Notes: a model not told the origin generated them from the letters alone. 64,000 nt of DNA from an uncultured Senegalimassilia sp. (GCF_934636665.1 NZ_CAKUAT010000002.1:1-64000); one strand, 5' to 3'. Counted from the stretch's first letter, positions 27,521-36,015 are shown. Numbers and translations are program-made.

Positions 27521-30082
27521 CTATTCACCTCCCAACAGTTTCCGCAGCTCAGCAATGCCCGCCATATCGTGTTCGTTGCCCGTGAGCTGGCCCAACATCA
27601 CCGCCAACTCGTTTTCCGCCTCAGTAATCTGGTTGCATACGTCCGAATAGGTTGTCGCGTACTTTGCGTTCAACGCGACGACCTTTGCGATGAAATCGCT
27701 TATGACAGCATTAGGCAGCTTGAGCAAATCGTATTGCAGAGGCTCAATCCACTTCGCAGCAAGCAATTCGTCGCACTGGGTGCCAGTCAGGCCCTCGATG
27801 ACCTCCTTGGTCTTTTCCTCGAGCGCGGCAAACGCCTCCTTGCTTGCCTTTTTGAGGTTTTTCTCCTCGTCAAGCAGGACCTGAGCGCGCACAAGGCCCT
27901 GCTCGAAGTCGCCATCCGGATGCTTGCCGATGCTTTTCACGGCCTTCTTGAGGGATGCCGCAACGAACGCTCCGTCATCGTTGAAAACATCGCTCGAGTT
28001 CTTCTCCTCCTCATCGAGGTTATCGAGAATCTCGTCAAGCTCTTGGGAGATCTCACTTAAACGGGAATCGCGCGCGACGATTTCCTTAACATCGTCGGCG
28101 AGCAGCTGTTCTTGGACGAGCGCAAACGGCAAGATGCGGCCCGTCCAGCCATCCTGCACTTCGACGTCTTTGCCGTTCTTCTTTTTCATCACCATATTCG
28201 GATCGACTTTGCGCACGGCCTCTTTGCCCTCGGTTTGGATAACCTCGAGGTCGCCGGAGATGTCCGTCCACGCATCGTCGAGAGCTTGGTAGGCATCGTA
28301 CCCGTCGACGAGCGCAACACCATGAAGGGCATCGCGGAGCCATGCTGCAATATGTTCTTCTTCGGCCACGGCATCGACCTGCGATGCACCATCCACCAAT
28401 CGCTTCCGCAGCTCCTCGGGCAGCTGTGCCAGTGTATCCCGATAGCCACCCAAAAACGAGACGACGTCGGCGTTGGCCCTCACCGTTGCCGTCACGTCGT
28501 CTGCCACGGAAGCAAGGCACGGGCCGCCGCCCTCACCGTACAGCTGGCCCTTCAGGCTCGGCCATACCTTCCAGTAGCGGTCGAGAGCGTCGACCTCGGC
28601 CTTCGGAACTCCGCCGAACATAGTGGCGTACATGTCCCAGCTCTCAGCAGCTTCGGACGAATCCACATAGCGCGGGATATTGAGGTTGTAATCGTTGGCG
28701 CGTATCTCGTCGATGGTCACCAGGCGGCTGAACTTATCGACGGTCGCCCCAGCCGTGACCGCGTCCACGATGCGGCGTATATCGCTCGCACGGAGCTTGT
28801 TGTTCTTGCCTTCCTTCGCAAAATGCTTCGAAGCGTCCACGACCAGTACATCGCTGCTCTCACGTTGTTTGCGGAGCACCATAACGATGGTTGGGATGCC
28901 GGTACCGAAGAAGATGTTGGCAGGAAGCCCGATGATTGCCTGGATATGGCGGTTCTCCACCAGGTTCTTGCGGATGGCGCCCTCCTCGCCGCCGCGGAAC
29001 AGAACGCCGTGGGGCAGAACGATGCACATGATGCCGTCGGGGCGCAAGTGATACAAATCATGCAAAAGGAAGGCGTAATCGGCTTTGGATTTGGGGGCAA
29101 CGCCGAACTTGAAGCGCGGATCGAGTTCCTTGTCTTCCGGATCCCAGCTCTGGGAGTATGGCGGGTTCGACACCACGGCATCGACGAACAGCGGGTTGTA
29201 GGTCTCGTCCTTGTTCTCGACCGTATCAAACCAGGGCCAATCGTCTTCGAGCGTATCACCATTGCGCGCCACAATATTGTCGGGGAGTATTCCGCGCATA
29301 ACCAGATTCATACGCGTGAGGTTGTACGTGTTCTCCTTAAGCTCCTGCGCATAGTATTTGATGGAGTCCGGGTCGCCGCTGCGGCGCGCCACGGCCTTGC
29401 CGATATTGATAAGCAGCGAGCCCGATCCGCTCGTGGGGTCGTAGATGGTGATGTTTTCGCGTCCGGCCAGGTGCCACGAGACTATCTCGCTCATGAGCAT
29501 GGACACCTCGTGCGGCGTGTAGAACTCGCCGGCTTTCTTACCAGCGTTGGCGGCGAAGTTGCTGATAAGGTACTCGTAGATGAAGCCGAGCACGTCGTAG
29601 TCCTGGCGACCGTCCATCGGGATGTCCTTGATGAGGTAGATGAGGTCACGAGCAGCCTTGGACTGGCTCCGTGCGTCGGTGCCGAGCTTGGAGAGACCGG
29701 TCCGCAGCGTGTCGAAGATGCCGTCGAAGACACGCTTGCGAGCAGGGTCGATGTTGCGGCTAAAGGCATTGAGAGCATCGCGAACGTTCGAAATCTCGAA
29801 GTCGCCGCCCTTGGCGACCCAGGTAGAGAAGAGGTTCTCGTAAGCGATGAAGTAGCCGCACTCGCCCTTGACGAACTCGACCGTTTCCTCGTCGTCTTCC
29901 ACGAGGCTTGGCAAATCTTCCTCAGCGAAATCACGCGCCTTCAGGCGGGCGATTTCGGTTTCGGAGAGAAACTTATAGAAGATGAAGCCCAGGATATAGT
30001 CCTTGTATTCGTTTGCCTCGATTTTCGAACGCATCTTGTTAGCGGATTCCCATATCTTTGATGCCAATTGCTGCTTGTTCAT
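27521..30082 (-). CDS. hsdM: Type I restriction-modification methyltransferase subunit
   Basis: An 853-residue N6-adenine methylase. HsdM_N starts with MNKQQLASKIWESANKMRSK; the catalytic domain has TIYDPTSGSGSLLINIGKA (SAM-binding motif I, near residue 215) and VDAVVSNPPYSQSWD (NPPY, near 307). The C-terminus is about 300 residues longer than in classical EcoKI-type HsdM, ending in helical segments rich in Glu/Lys that probably contact HsdS. The ATG directly follows the TAG of the GIY-YIG gene, and hsdS follows after two bases, so the three are one translation unit. Confidence 0.94.
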   Translation of the reverse strand: MNKQQLASKIWESANKMRSKIEANEYKDYILGFIFYKFLSETEIARLKARDFAEEDLPSLVEDDEETVEFVKGECGYFIAYENLFSTWVAKGGDFEISNVRDALNAFSRNIDPARKRVFDGIFDTLRTGLSKLGTDARSQSKAARDLIYLIKDIPMDGRQDYDVLGFIYEYLISNFAANAGKKAGEFYTPHEVSMLMSEIVSWHLAGRENITIYDPTSGSGSLLINIGKAVARRSGDPDSIKYYAQELKENTYNLTRMNLVMRGILPDNIVARNGDTLEDDWPWFDTVENKDETYNPLFVDAVVSNPPYSQSWDPEDKELDPRFKFGVAPKSKADYAFLLHDLYHLRPDGIMCIVLPHGVLFRGGEEGAIRKNLVENRHIQAIIGLPANIFFGTGIPTIVMVLRKQRESSDVLVVDASKHFAKEGKNNKLRASDIRRIVDAVTAGATVDKFSRLVTIDEIRANDYNLNIPRYVDSSEAAESWDMYATMFGGVPKAEVDALDRYWKVWPSLKGQLYGEGGGPCLASVADDVTATVRANADVVSFLGGYRDTLAQLPEELRKRLVDGASQVDAVAEEEHIAAWLRDALHGVALVDGYDAYQALDDAWTDISGDLEVIQTEGKEAVRKVDPNMVMKKKNGKDVEVQDGWTGRILPFALVQEQLLADDVKEIVARDSRLSEISQELDEILDNLDEEEKNSSDVFNDDGAFVAASLKKAVKSIGKHPDGDFEQGLVRAQVLLDEEKNLKKASKEAFAALEEKTKEVIEGLTGTQCDELLAAKWIEPLQYDLLKLPNAVISDFIAKVVALNAKYATTYSDVCNQITEAENELAVMLGQLTGNEHDMAGIAELRKLLGGE

Positions 30083-30916
30083 CTATTTATCCTCGCTTCT
30101 GTAAACTTGGTTGAGCGTCTCACCGTCGTTGTTCACCCATTCGATCCAGCCATTCTGGCTGCCGCCAAGCACGAAGACGGCGGCAGCGCTGGGCGTCGAG
30201 AATTCGAGGTCTTCAGCAAGATCCGCGACGCCTGTAAAGCTGTCGAAGATCTCGCTGCGCAGCGCTGCGACGCTCGCATTCTTCAGCACAGGCTTGGAGA
30301 GGTTCACCTTCGAGCCGGCGAGAACCGTAAAATGCCCAGTTGCCTTATCGTAGCGCCCTGTTCCGCGTATCCCATTCTTCTTCGTATGGAAGACGGTCGT
30401 AGCGCCGGCAGGGCCCTGATCGATTCTGTTCAGGTCGTATCCCAGCGCCGCCATCCTGAATAGGATTCGTTCGTGAAGGCGCTCGACCGCTTCCTCCTTG
30501 TACGGGTCGACATAAGGCTTGGGCGTGTCAGAATTATCGGTTTCATACGAGCCATGGGTGCGAACGTATTCGATAGCCTTGGCTTCCAAAACGTCTAAGG
30601 CATCTTTGCTGATGTTCTGGTCGTCGTCGAGAAACATGACCGCTTTATTCCAGAACTCTTTTCTTGCCTTGTGAGTGTCAAGACGCGTGATACCTTGAGT
30701 AGTTTTGCCAGCGTAAACACGACTCACGTTGCCGTGGTCCTCATCCAGCAGATAATAAATACCGCGTTGTGGGATATTGGGCAGCGCCTTCGCCTCGGCG
30801 AGATCTTCCCTCGGGATGATGATGGCAACCAGCGACTCTCCCTCAACACGGCAGATGCGAATGCGGTCCGGCTGCGCATCGATGAGTTGGATCGTGAGGG
30901 TCTTGACTCGAATCAC
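30083..30916 (-). CDS. GIY-YIG domain protein with C-terminal DUF4357
   Basis: A 277-residue protein. RGIYYLLDE ... RVYAGKTTQGITRLDTHKAR is a GIY-YIG nuclease core (near residues 50-85), with the following helix carrying EFWNKAVMFLDDD. The C-terminal part (SAAAVFVLGGSQNGWIEWVN) fits DUF4357. Such proteins are recurrent accessory genes of type I restriction loci, role unsettled: extra nuclease or regulator. GTG at 30916 is four bases after the stop of the small upstream gene; its own TAG touches the hsdM ATG. Co-transcribed with hsdM and hsdS. Confidence 0.82.
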   Translation of the reverse strand: MIRVKTLTIQLIDAQPDRIRICRVEGESLVAIIIPREDLAEAKALPNIPQRGIYYLLDEDHGNVSRVYAGKTTQGITRLDTHKARKEFWNKAVMFLDDDQNISKDALDVLEAKAIEYVRTHGSYETDNSDTPKPYVDPYKEEAVERLHERILFRMAALGYDLNRIDQGPAGATTVFHTKKNGIRGTGRYDKATGHFTVLAGSKVNLSKPVLKNASVAALRSEIFDSFTGVADLAEDLEFSTPSAAAVFVLGGSQNGWIEWVNNDGETLNQVYRSEDK

Positions 30917-30920
30917 GCCT

Positions 30921-31130
30921 CTATGCCCCCTTCTTCGCGAACTCTTCAATCATGCAGATGCGCACGAAGGTGGAGAAGTTCATGCCGCAAAGAGAGGCCC
31001 CTTCTTTCGCCGCATCGCAGAAGATGTCGGGGATGCGCGGAATCACGGAGACCTGGTCGCCGCCTGCCGAGTAGCGCCTTATATCGGTCTTGCTGGCTTT
31101 GGATGCAACCAACTCCGTGCAGCTCCTCAT
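30921..31130 (-). CDS. Small ribbon-helix-helix-like protein
   Basis: A 69-residue protein with AAGGAG six bases before the ATG. The part QVSVIPRIPDIFCDAAKEGA followed by MNFSTFVRICMIEEFAKKGA has the strand-helix-helix layout of CopG/Arc-type DNA-binding domains. As first gene of the GIY-YIG-hsdM-hsdS operon it could be an autoregulator; direct repeats in its promoter region (31158-31177) fit a binding site. No partner toxin gene is seen. The family call rests on pattern, not on a strong signature. Confidence 0.6.
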   Translation of the reverse strand: MRSCTELVASKASKTDIRRYSAGGDQVSVIPRIPDIFCDAAKEGASLCGMNFSTFVRICMIEEFAKKGA

Positions 31131-31152
31131 CGCACGCTCCTTGCATATGAAG

Positions 31153-31177
31153 TGTATAGCATTACTTTAAAGCATTA
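31153..31177 (-). promoter_or_regulatory. Candidate promoter/operator of the hsdM operon
   Basis: On the minus strand TATACA (31158-31153) is a possible -10 box, 23 bases before the ATG. AGCATTA occurs at 31158-31164 and 31171-31177 on the plus strand as a 13-base-spaced direct repeat, a layout used by ribbon-helix-helix repressors. Confidence 0.4.
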
Positions 31178-31274
31178 TATGCTACGACCTGCTGCAATCG
31201 GCTCTCATAGCGCAACGTCGCAGCCTGGGCAAACCGAACCCCAAGGGACTTCGATTCGTCATTTCTGACACGTA

Positions 31275-31312
31275 AATCAAAGGGCCGCTGGTTGTTCCAG
31301 CGACCCTCCTTT
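31275..31312 (-). terminator. Terminator after the hypothetical gene at 31419
   Basis: AAAGGG-CCGCTGG-loop-CCAGCGACCCTCCTTT gives a stem of about 13 bp with mismatches; on the minus strand TTTGATTT follows. Confidence 0.55.
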
Positions 31313-31345
31313 GTCCCCGCCTCACGTAGAGTCCACAAGGACTAT

Positions 31346-31386
31346 TTCACTTGAACCATGTTAAGCCATTGACCCGTTTAAGTGAA
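31346..31386. repeat. 11-bp inverted repeat
   Basis: TTCACTTGAAC (31346-31356) and GTTTAAGTGAA (31376-31386) are complementary with one mismatch, separated by 19 bases. It lies between the restriction operon and the next gene. Function unknown; an attachment or regulator site is conceivable. Confidence 0.5.
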
Positions 31387-31418
31387 CGACAATCAACCGA
31401 ACGGGGGCGGAGGAACGC

Positions 31419-31832
31419 CTACACAACGAACCCTTCTTCCTCAGGGAGCCGGCCGTTCAGCTGGTAGCTCTCAAAGATATGACGGAGCAGGCATAGATAA
31501 ATACACGGGTGATACCCAGACGTCTTGGCATCGACGCCGCACAGCTTGTCGACCACGATGTCGCCACGGTCCATCATCCCCGCAAAATCAGGGTGTCTAA
31601 CGATTGCTTTCTCGACGCGCCCCTTCCCGCCGTTAGGCAGTCTTTTGACCCTTCCGTGCATCGCCAGCTCGATGAGACAGGACTTGCTGATGGTGAACTG
31701 CCCTTCCTCGCTTACGAGCGCATTGCGCGCGTCCTTATCTCGGACGTTCCAGTTTTCGCCAGTGTAAGAGTAGATAGCGATTTCATCGTCCTCCACCTCA
31801 AGCCGGGCGTGTCCCGCATAACCAAGCGACAT
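31419..31832 (-). CDS. Hypothetical protein
   Basis: A 137-residue soluble protein I do not recognise. It starts MSLGYAGHARLEVEDDEIAI with GAGGTG a few bases before the ATG. The first half looks beta-rich (YSYTGENWNVRDKDARNALV), followed by a short basic segment (GRVKRLPNGGKGRVEK) and an acidic end. No signal peptide or membrane segment. It lies between the restriction operon and the DUF3800 gene on the same strand, with its own terminator downstream, so it may be another defence-island accessory gene. Confidence 0.6.
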   Translation of the reverse strand: MSLGYAGHARLEVEDDEIAIYSYTGENWNVRDKDARNALVSEEGQFTISKSCLIELAMHGRVKRLPNGGKGRVEKAIVRHPDFAGMMDRGDIVVDKLCGVDAKTSGYHPCIYLCLLRHIFESYQLNGRLPEEEGFVV

Positions 31833-32044
31833 CGGCGCACCTCTTTCTTCCTTACACCCGATTATAAATGCCCGCTTGTCCAGTGCGCGACCAACCCGCC
31901 CGATGGCATGCCACATCAAGAAGCACCGCCCCTGCACATTCGCTTCCGGAAAGTTAAGGAGGGAGGCCTCCAATCATTCACGAACGCCAACGAGTTCAGC
32001 GAAAGAGGCTTGCTGCCAGTTAGCCAACGCGGTGATTGCCCGCT

Positions 32045-32722
32045 CTACCGCATTCGCTTACCGCGCGCCTGCTTGAGCCAGTTCTTTTTGAAACGGCCTA
32101 TCCCACCAAAAAACTTGTTGTATGTCTCGCCATCCTCCTTGGCCTCGTACTTGACCAACGCCAACTCTATCGTGCAAAGGTAGTCGGCAACCTGTTCGAG
32201 GCGATAGTCGGTCATCGATGTCTTGCGGCGCTGCACCACGCCCTTGGAAAGGACCTTGCTTATCGAGCGGTCAAGCGCCCGCTTCACGATATCCTGGCCG
32301 TTGTCGTAGTAGACCTTCACGTCGTCGAAGGATTGGAAAAAGCCCAAGTGGTTGAGCAAGACTTCCGAAATATCGCGCCTCATGCGTTCCGTGAGCTTAT
32401 CCAAGTCAGCAAACTCGCTTCGACGGTAGGCAAACGTCGTATAGGAAATAGGCAGCTTGCGAACAAACGACGAAAAGTAGGCAAGCATAGCCTTGCGCTG
32501 AGATATGCCAAGGTTGGCGTAATCCTTGTGGCCGTTTATAAGAGGCTCAGAATGGAACGGAATATTGGGAAGATCAGCCCTTGCGAGCCTTGTTTCGTAG
32601 CCCGTGACCGCCTCGGTAATGCTCTCCGCTTGATCGTGGAAGACGAGCGTAAGCAAATAATAGCGCGCCTTCCCGCCACGATCGCCGCTCTCGTCCACGA
32701 AGATGCTGAGCTCCTTGGCCAC
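32045..32722 (-). CDS. DUF3800 family protein
   Basis: A 225-residue protein opening with KELSIFVDESGDRGGKARYY, the FxDESGD signature of DUF3800, whose members have a predicted RNase H-like fold and are frequent in defence islands and phages. Further acidic residues expected in such a fold occur in VKVYYDNGQDIVK and YRLEQVADYLCTIE. GTG at 32722 has AGGAGG four bases upstream. A strong intrinsic terminator lies only about 22 bases before this start (32744-32769), so readthrough is needed unless a promoter overlaps it. Confidence 0.8.
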   Translation of the reverse strand: MAKELSIFVDESGDRGGKARYYLLTLVFHDQAESITEAVTGYETRLARADLPNIPFHSEPLINGHKDYANLGISQRKAMLAYFSSFVRKLPISYTTFAYRRSEFADLDKLTERMRRDISEVLLNHLGFFQSFDDVKVYYDNGQDIVKRALDRSISKVLSKGVVQRRKTSMTDYRLEQVADYLCTIELALVKYEAKEDGETYNKFFGGIGRFKKNWLKQARGKRMR

Positions 32723-32743
32723 TGAGCCTCCTACGGTTCTGAT

Positions 32744-32769
32744 AAAAAAAGCCGGGGGACTCCCCCGGC
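32744..32769 (-). terminator. Intrinsic terminator in the DUF3800 leader
   Basis: GCCGGGGG-act-CCCCCGGC forms a perfect 8-bp stem, followed on the minus strand by seven T residues. It lies between a short upstream reading frame and the DUF3800 gene. Confidence 0.85.
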
Positions 32770-32781
32770 ACTTGGAGGTAG

Positions 32782-32928
32782 CTAACAAGCCACCAAAGCC
32801 TTTATACCATGCTCCAAAAATTCACGCAAGGTCGCGCATAGGCGCTTCGCGAAACTAGTGTCGGATACCCTGAAAGACCCGGGGATGCCCTTCTCGCTAA
32901 TCAGCTCGATGCGTATGTGGGCCAGCAT
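32782..32928 (-). CDS. Short reading frame upstream of DUF3800
   Basis: A 48-codon frame (MLAHIRIELISEKGIPGSFR...) ends 13 bases before the terminator stem. It has no convincing ribosome site; the frame is open to a TTG at 33015. It could be a small hypothetical gene whose terminator this is, a leader peptide for attenuation, or chance. Confidence 0.3.
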   Translation of the reverse strand: MLAHIRIELISEKGIPGSFRVSDTSFAKRLCATLREFLEHGIKALVAC

Positions 32929-33041
32929 ACGCCGGTTGAAGCTGCGTGCAGTCTGAGGTCTCGTTTTCAGGCCCCCTTGTCCAACTAGAACAACAAGAAG
33001 GCCACATGAGCGCAAACGGCCTGGGCTATGATTACGACACC

Positions 33042-33066
33042 TGTTTCGCTAGAAACAACTTATAAT
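33042..33066 (+). promoter_or_regulatory. Serpin promoter with palindromic operator
   Basis: The perfect palindrome TGTTTC-GCTA-GAAACA (33042-33057) lies three bases before a consensus -10 box TATAAT (33061-33066). A repressor bound there would cover the core promoter. No -35 consensus is seen. Confidence 0.55.
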
Positions 33067-33121
33067 CCCCCATGCCTCGAGCGACGCAAAAGTCAGCACA
33101 AGCAAAAGGAGCAGCACCAAG

Positions 33122-34249
33122 ATGCATTCCGATTCCGCACTGAACAGATGGAGCGAACCCAGGCTGATGTCGATCGCCGCTCGCTTGCTCAAGGACGGCT
33201 TCACGGGCGCTGACAGCTTTGTCATGTCGCCAGCGTGCCTCTACGCTGCGCTCGAGATGCTAGCCAGGGGAGCCGAGGGCAAAACGCTCGAAGAGCTCGA
33301 ATCGGTCCTCGGCAACGCGGAAACACGCCAAGAAGCATGTTCCCTATTGTTCGCAGCTACCCCGAAGCATCAAACCCCGAGCAACTATCGTCTCAGCATC
33401 GCCACCTCGTTGTGGGCAAACAAGCACAGCGCCCCGCTGCGCTCTAGCTTTTCCCGGGCCACAGCAGACATTAACGGTCAGGTTGCTGAAGTGGACTTCG
33501 CATCACCCGGGGACAACACCCAAATGTCAGCATGGCTAGACAGGAACACCGGGAGCAAGTTCAACTCGGCGCCAGAATTCGATACCGACACCTTGTTCGC
33601 CATCATCAGCGCGCTGTACTTCAAGGACAACTGGGTCGACCGCCTGGAAGACGAGGAGGTCGAGATGACCTTCAACATAGCTTCTGGTCCGACTGTCACG
33701 ATGATGGGCGGCTTCGGCCTCAACGGGCACCTGCTTAGCGACAACAGGGCAACTGCGGTTTCGTGGCCCATGGAGTCTGGCGCCGCTGTAGTGTTCGCCA
33801 AACCCACCGACGCCGCTGCAATCGGCGACTTCATCGGGAGCGGCGAAGCCTGGGACGCCATCATGCGTTGCCGCAAACGCATAGGCACCACCCAACCAGC
33901 CGGTGGAATAGAGCTCCTAGTACCGGAACTCGAGATCGAATCCGACGACCAAAACCTCAAAGAAACGCTTCGCGCCATGGGAATAGCAAGGGCTTTCACG
34001 ATAGAAGCCGAATTGGGTGGCATAACGAAGGCAGGCGCCATGATCAGCGAGGTTATCCAAAGCGCCAAGCTGGCTCTTGATCAAAATGGAGCCGAGGGCG
34101 CAGCGTATACCGTCATTGCTGCAGATATAGGCTGCATCCCGGAACCCATGCCGGATTCCGTGAGAGTCGTCTTCGATCAGCCGTTCGCATTCGCCGTCTT
34201 CTCGCGTTCCGGCGCGCCTTTGTTTACTGGAGCATATATGGGTCCCTAA
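33122..34249 (+). CDS. Serpin (serine protease inhibitor)
   Basis: A 375-residue serpin. Family marks are SFVMSPACLYAALEMLARGA (helix B), LFAIISALYFKDNW (strand s3A, conserved Asn/Ala/Phe-Lys), and the C-terminal signature VVFDQPFAFAVFSRSGAPLF. The reactive-centre hinge reads NGAEGAAYTVIAADIG, close to the inhibitory consensus E-G-T/A-E-A/G-A-A, so it is probably inhibitory; the loop is on the short side. No signal peptide is visible, as in several bacterial serpins. AAAGGAG lies ten bases before the ATG. It is monocistronic, with its own terminator. Target could be a host or phage protease (inference). Confidence 0.93.
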   Translation: MHSDSALNRWSEPRLMSIAARLLKDGFTGADSFVMSPACLYAALEMLARGAEGKTLEELESVLGNAETRQEACSLLFAATPKHQTPSNYRLSIATSLWANKHSAPLRSSFSRATADINGQVAEVDFASPGDNTQMSAWLDRNTGSKFNSAPEFDTDTLFAIISALYFKDNWVDRLEDEEVEMTFNIASGPTVTMMGGFGLNGHLLSDNRATAVSWPMESGAAVVFAKPTDAAAIGDFIGSGEAWDAIMRCRKRIGTTQPAGGIELLVPELEIESDDQNLKETLRAMGIARAFTIEAELGGITKAGAMISEVIQSAKLALDQNGAEGAAYTVIAADIGCIPEPMPDSVRVVFDQPFAFAVFSRSGAPLFTGAYMGP

Positions 34250-34315
34250 GCCCGCAATCGAGAAGACCGCAGTCGGGTTTCGTACGCCAGGAATTTCTGC
34301 TGCAGCTTATTGACA

Positions 34316-34337
34316 CATGACCGCCTAAGCGGTCATG
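34316..34337. repeat. Palindrome downstream of serpin
   Basis: CATGACCGC-CTAA-GCGGTCATG is a perfect 9-bp stem. A second palindrome, AAAACCAATTGGTTTT, lies at 34353-34368. Neither has a T tract. Confidence 0.65.
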
Positions 34338-34371
34338 ATGCTCTCTGCTGGAAAAACCAATTGGTTTTGTA

Positions 34372-34410
34372 AGGGCGTGTCCGCGAAATCGGATGCGCCC
34401 TAGTTTTTTC
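34372..34410 (+). terminator. Serpin terminator
   Basis: AGGGCG-TGTCCG-loop-CGGATG-CGCCCT makes an 11-bp interrupted stem followed by AGTTTTTT on the plus strand. Confidence 0.8.
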
Positions 34411-34425
34411 ACCGAATACGCGCGA

Positions 34426-34487
34426 GTGAACAGGGGACGGAGGTGTGTTCACCCGATATGAGAACACACCTCCGTCCCCTGTTCAAC
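34426..34487. repeat. Family B paired inverted repeat
   Basis: A 27-base arm beginning GTGAACAGGGGACGGAGG is followed after a short loop by its complement (CCTCCGTCCCCTGTTCA). Near-identical pairs occur at 36016-36099, 38126-38211 and 54963-55044, with different loops. Confidence 0.85.
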
Positions 34488-34580
34488 CCGCGAGGACACC
34501 ACGTCACAACCGGAAAAAGCCGTCCTTGTCTCGCTTTCCACTTGTTACGAACCGCCAGCGAGCAACGCCCGATACAGGAA

Positions 34581-34610
34581 GGGCTGCCAAGCACTCTTGG
34601 CAGCCCTTTT
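34581..34610 (+). terminator. Orphan strong terminator
   Basis: GGGCTGCCAAG-CACT-CTTGGCAGCCC-TTTT is a perfect 11-bp stem with a short T tract. No plus-strand gene lies between the serpin terminator and this one, so a small RNA ending here, or a lost gene, is possible. The rest of 34250-34819 holds repeats and nothing else I can see. Confidence 0.75.
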
Positions 34611-34819
34611 GCTAACGCACTGGAACTGACGATTGCTAACTATGCTAACGGAACCTGTAAAAGCTAACACGTGCAAACTTAAATGAAGGATGCAATCCGG
34701 TAGTAAACGAAACACCGAAGAAGCCGACTATAGCAACAGATTCGCATCAAGCCCGATGCTCCTGAAGCCCGCGGTTAGCACCCTCACGCGCTTCCCACCC
34801 GCGGCACAAAACCCGTGCG

Positions 34820-35557
34820 CTACGAGGCGAAGCGGGCGGCGAACGGGATGGGAGATGCGGCGGCCGAGGGCAAAACCGTCACGTGCGGCGTCATGACGGG
34901 CTCGTTCGCGGCGCCGGATTCGCGAAGCGCGCGGCGGATGCCGGCGATAACGGCACCTCGTTGGGCCATCTCCGGCGTCAGCGCGACATAGCCGGCAGGC
35001 TCCCCGGCGGCGGAAGCCGACATGCCGGACAGACGCACCACCGCGGTGTTGTGATAGACGGCGGGCCACCAAGGGGTTTGCGCGCCATCGTGCGCCATAT
35101 CGCGTTGCGCCTCGTCGGCAAGCAGCAGAATCGAGCGGCCGAACGCGCGCTGAGCGCGGAACAGCGCGCCGGCGATCCCGTCGGCGATAGCTTCCGGGTA
35201 CGCCATGGCGCTCGGGTCGTTCGGCGTGCTCACGATGGCCAGCTTCGTGCGCGGGGTGAGCGCACGCTCCAGGGCGCCAAGGTCGGGCAGCATCGTTTCC
35301 TCATCCAGCGGGACCTCGACCAGGCGAGCGCCCCGATCCTCGACGAGCGCACGACACATCTGGCCGCAAGGCGCAAACGCGAGCACCTCATCCTCGGGCT
35401 CGAGCACCGCATCCACGAACGCATTGATAGCGCTGTCGGCGCCGCCGGTCATGACGATGTCGGAAGCGGCATAGGAGGTGCCGAAACGACACTCCAGCAA
35501 AGCAGCAACAGCCGACGACGCGCCCAGACGTCCTTGCGTGAACTGTGAAACGAGCAT
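34820..35557 (-). pseudogene. Degenerate class I/II aminotransferase
   Basis: The 245-residue product keeps aminotransferase landmarks: RFGTSYAASDIVMTGGADSA, EPEDEVLAFAPCG, PRTKLAIVSTPNDPSAMAYP and LLLADEAQRDMAHDG. It starts with MLVSQ like full-length relatives but about 75 residues are missing before RFGTSY, and the C-terminus is cut. The PLP-lysine site (usually SFSKSLSLPGERIGY) reads LSGMSASAAGEPAGY: the lysine is gone, so it cannot form the internal aldimine. A good ribosome site (GGAGGGAAGG) remains. I regard it as a decayed paralogue; a new non-catalytic role is less likely. Confidence 0.7.
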
Positions 35558-35910
35558 TTCCCTTCCCTCCTAAGCGCAATCCGCGCACTATGAGACAACC
35601 CCGGCGCATACGGCGCAAGGGACAACGCCGCGCCTTCGCGACGATAACCACAACAATGGGGAAACATATCGAGCATCGAGTCATAACGCATGCCCGATGG
35701 GAGAAATCAGAAATGCTCAAGCCGAGCAGGATGCTTTCGCAACGATGGGGATTGTAGCGCACACCGCAAGCAGAAAACACCCCTGAGCGCCGATTTCCTC
35801 GCAAGCGGAAAAGTCGGGGTAACACACCGTTTCCGCAGGTCAAACACCCCTATAACCCGAAAATAGGGATAGGTTTTTGGAAAGATACCCCGATTCGCAC
35901 TAGCGTTTCG

Positions 35911-35979
35911 GCATCGCAAAAAAAGGGTGCATAAGCGGCCTTTTGAGCTGCCTGCCGCCTCTCGGACAAGAGAACGAAC
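35911..35979. repeat. Left direct repeat around the HipA-like gene
   Basis: About 69 bases starting GCATCGCAAAAA, with CGGCCTTTTG, CCTGCCGC and TCTCGG in order, match 37585-37651 at about four of five positions. The copy on the right can fold as AAAAAGGC-loop-GCCTTTT, terminator-like on both strands. Confidence 0.7.
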
Positions 35980-36015
35980 AGGGGACGATGGCGAGTTCAC
36001 GCGAACGGTTACCGG

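Noticed and set aside
34250..34819. tRNA or other structural RNA as island attachment site
   Set aside because: No cloverleaf-like sequence was found; the region is explained by terminators, palindromes and a family B repeat.
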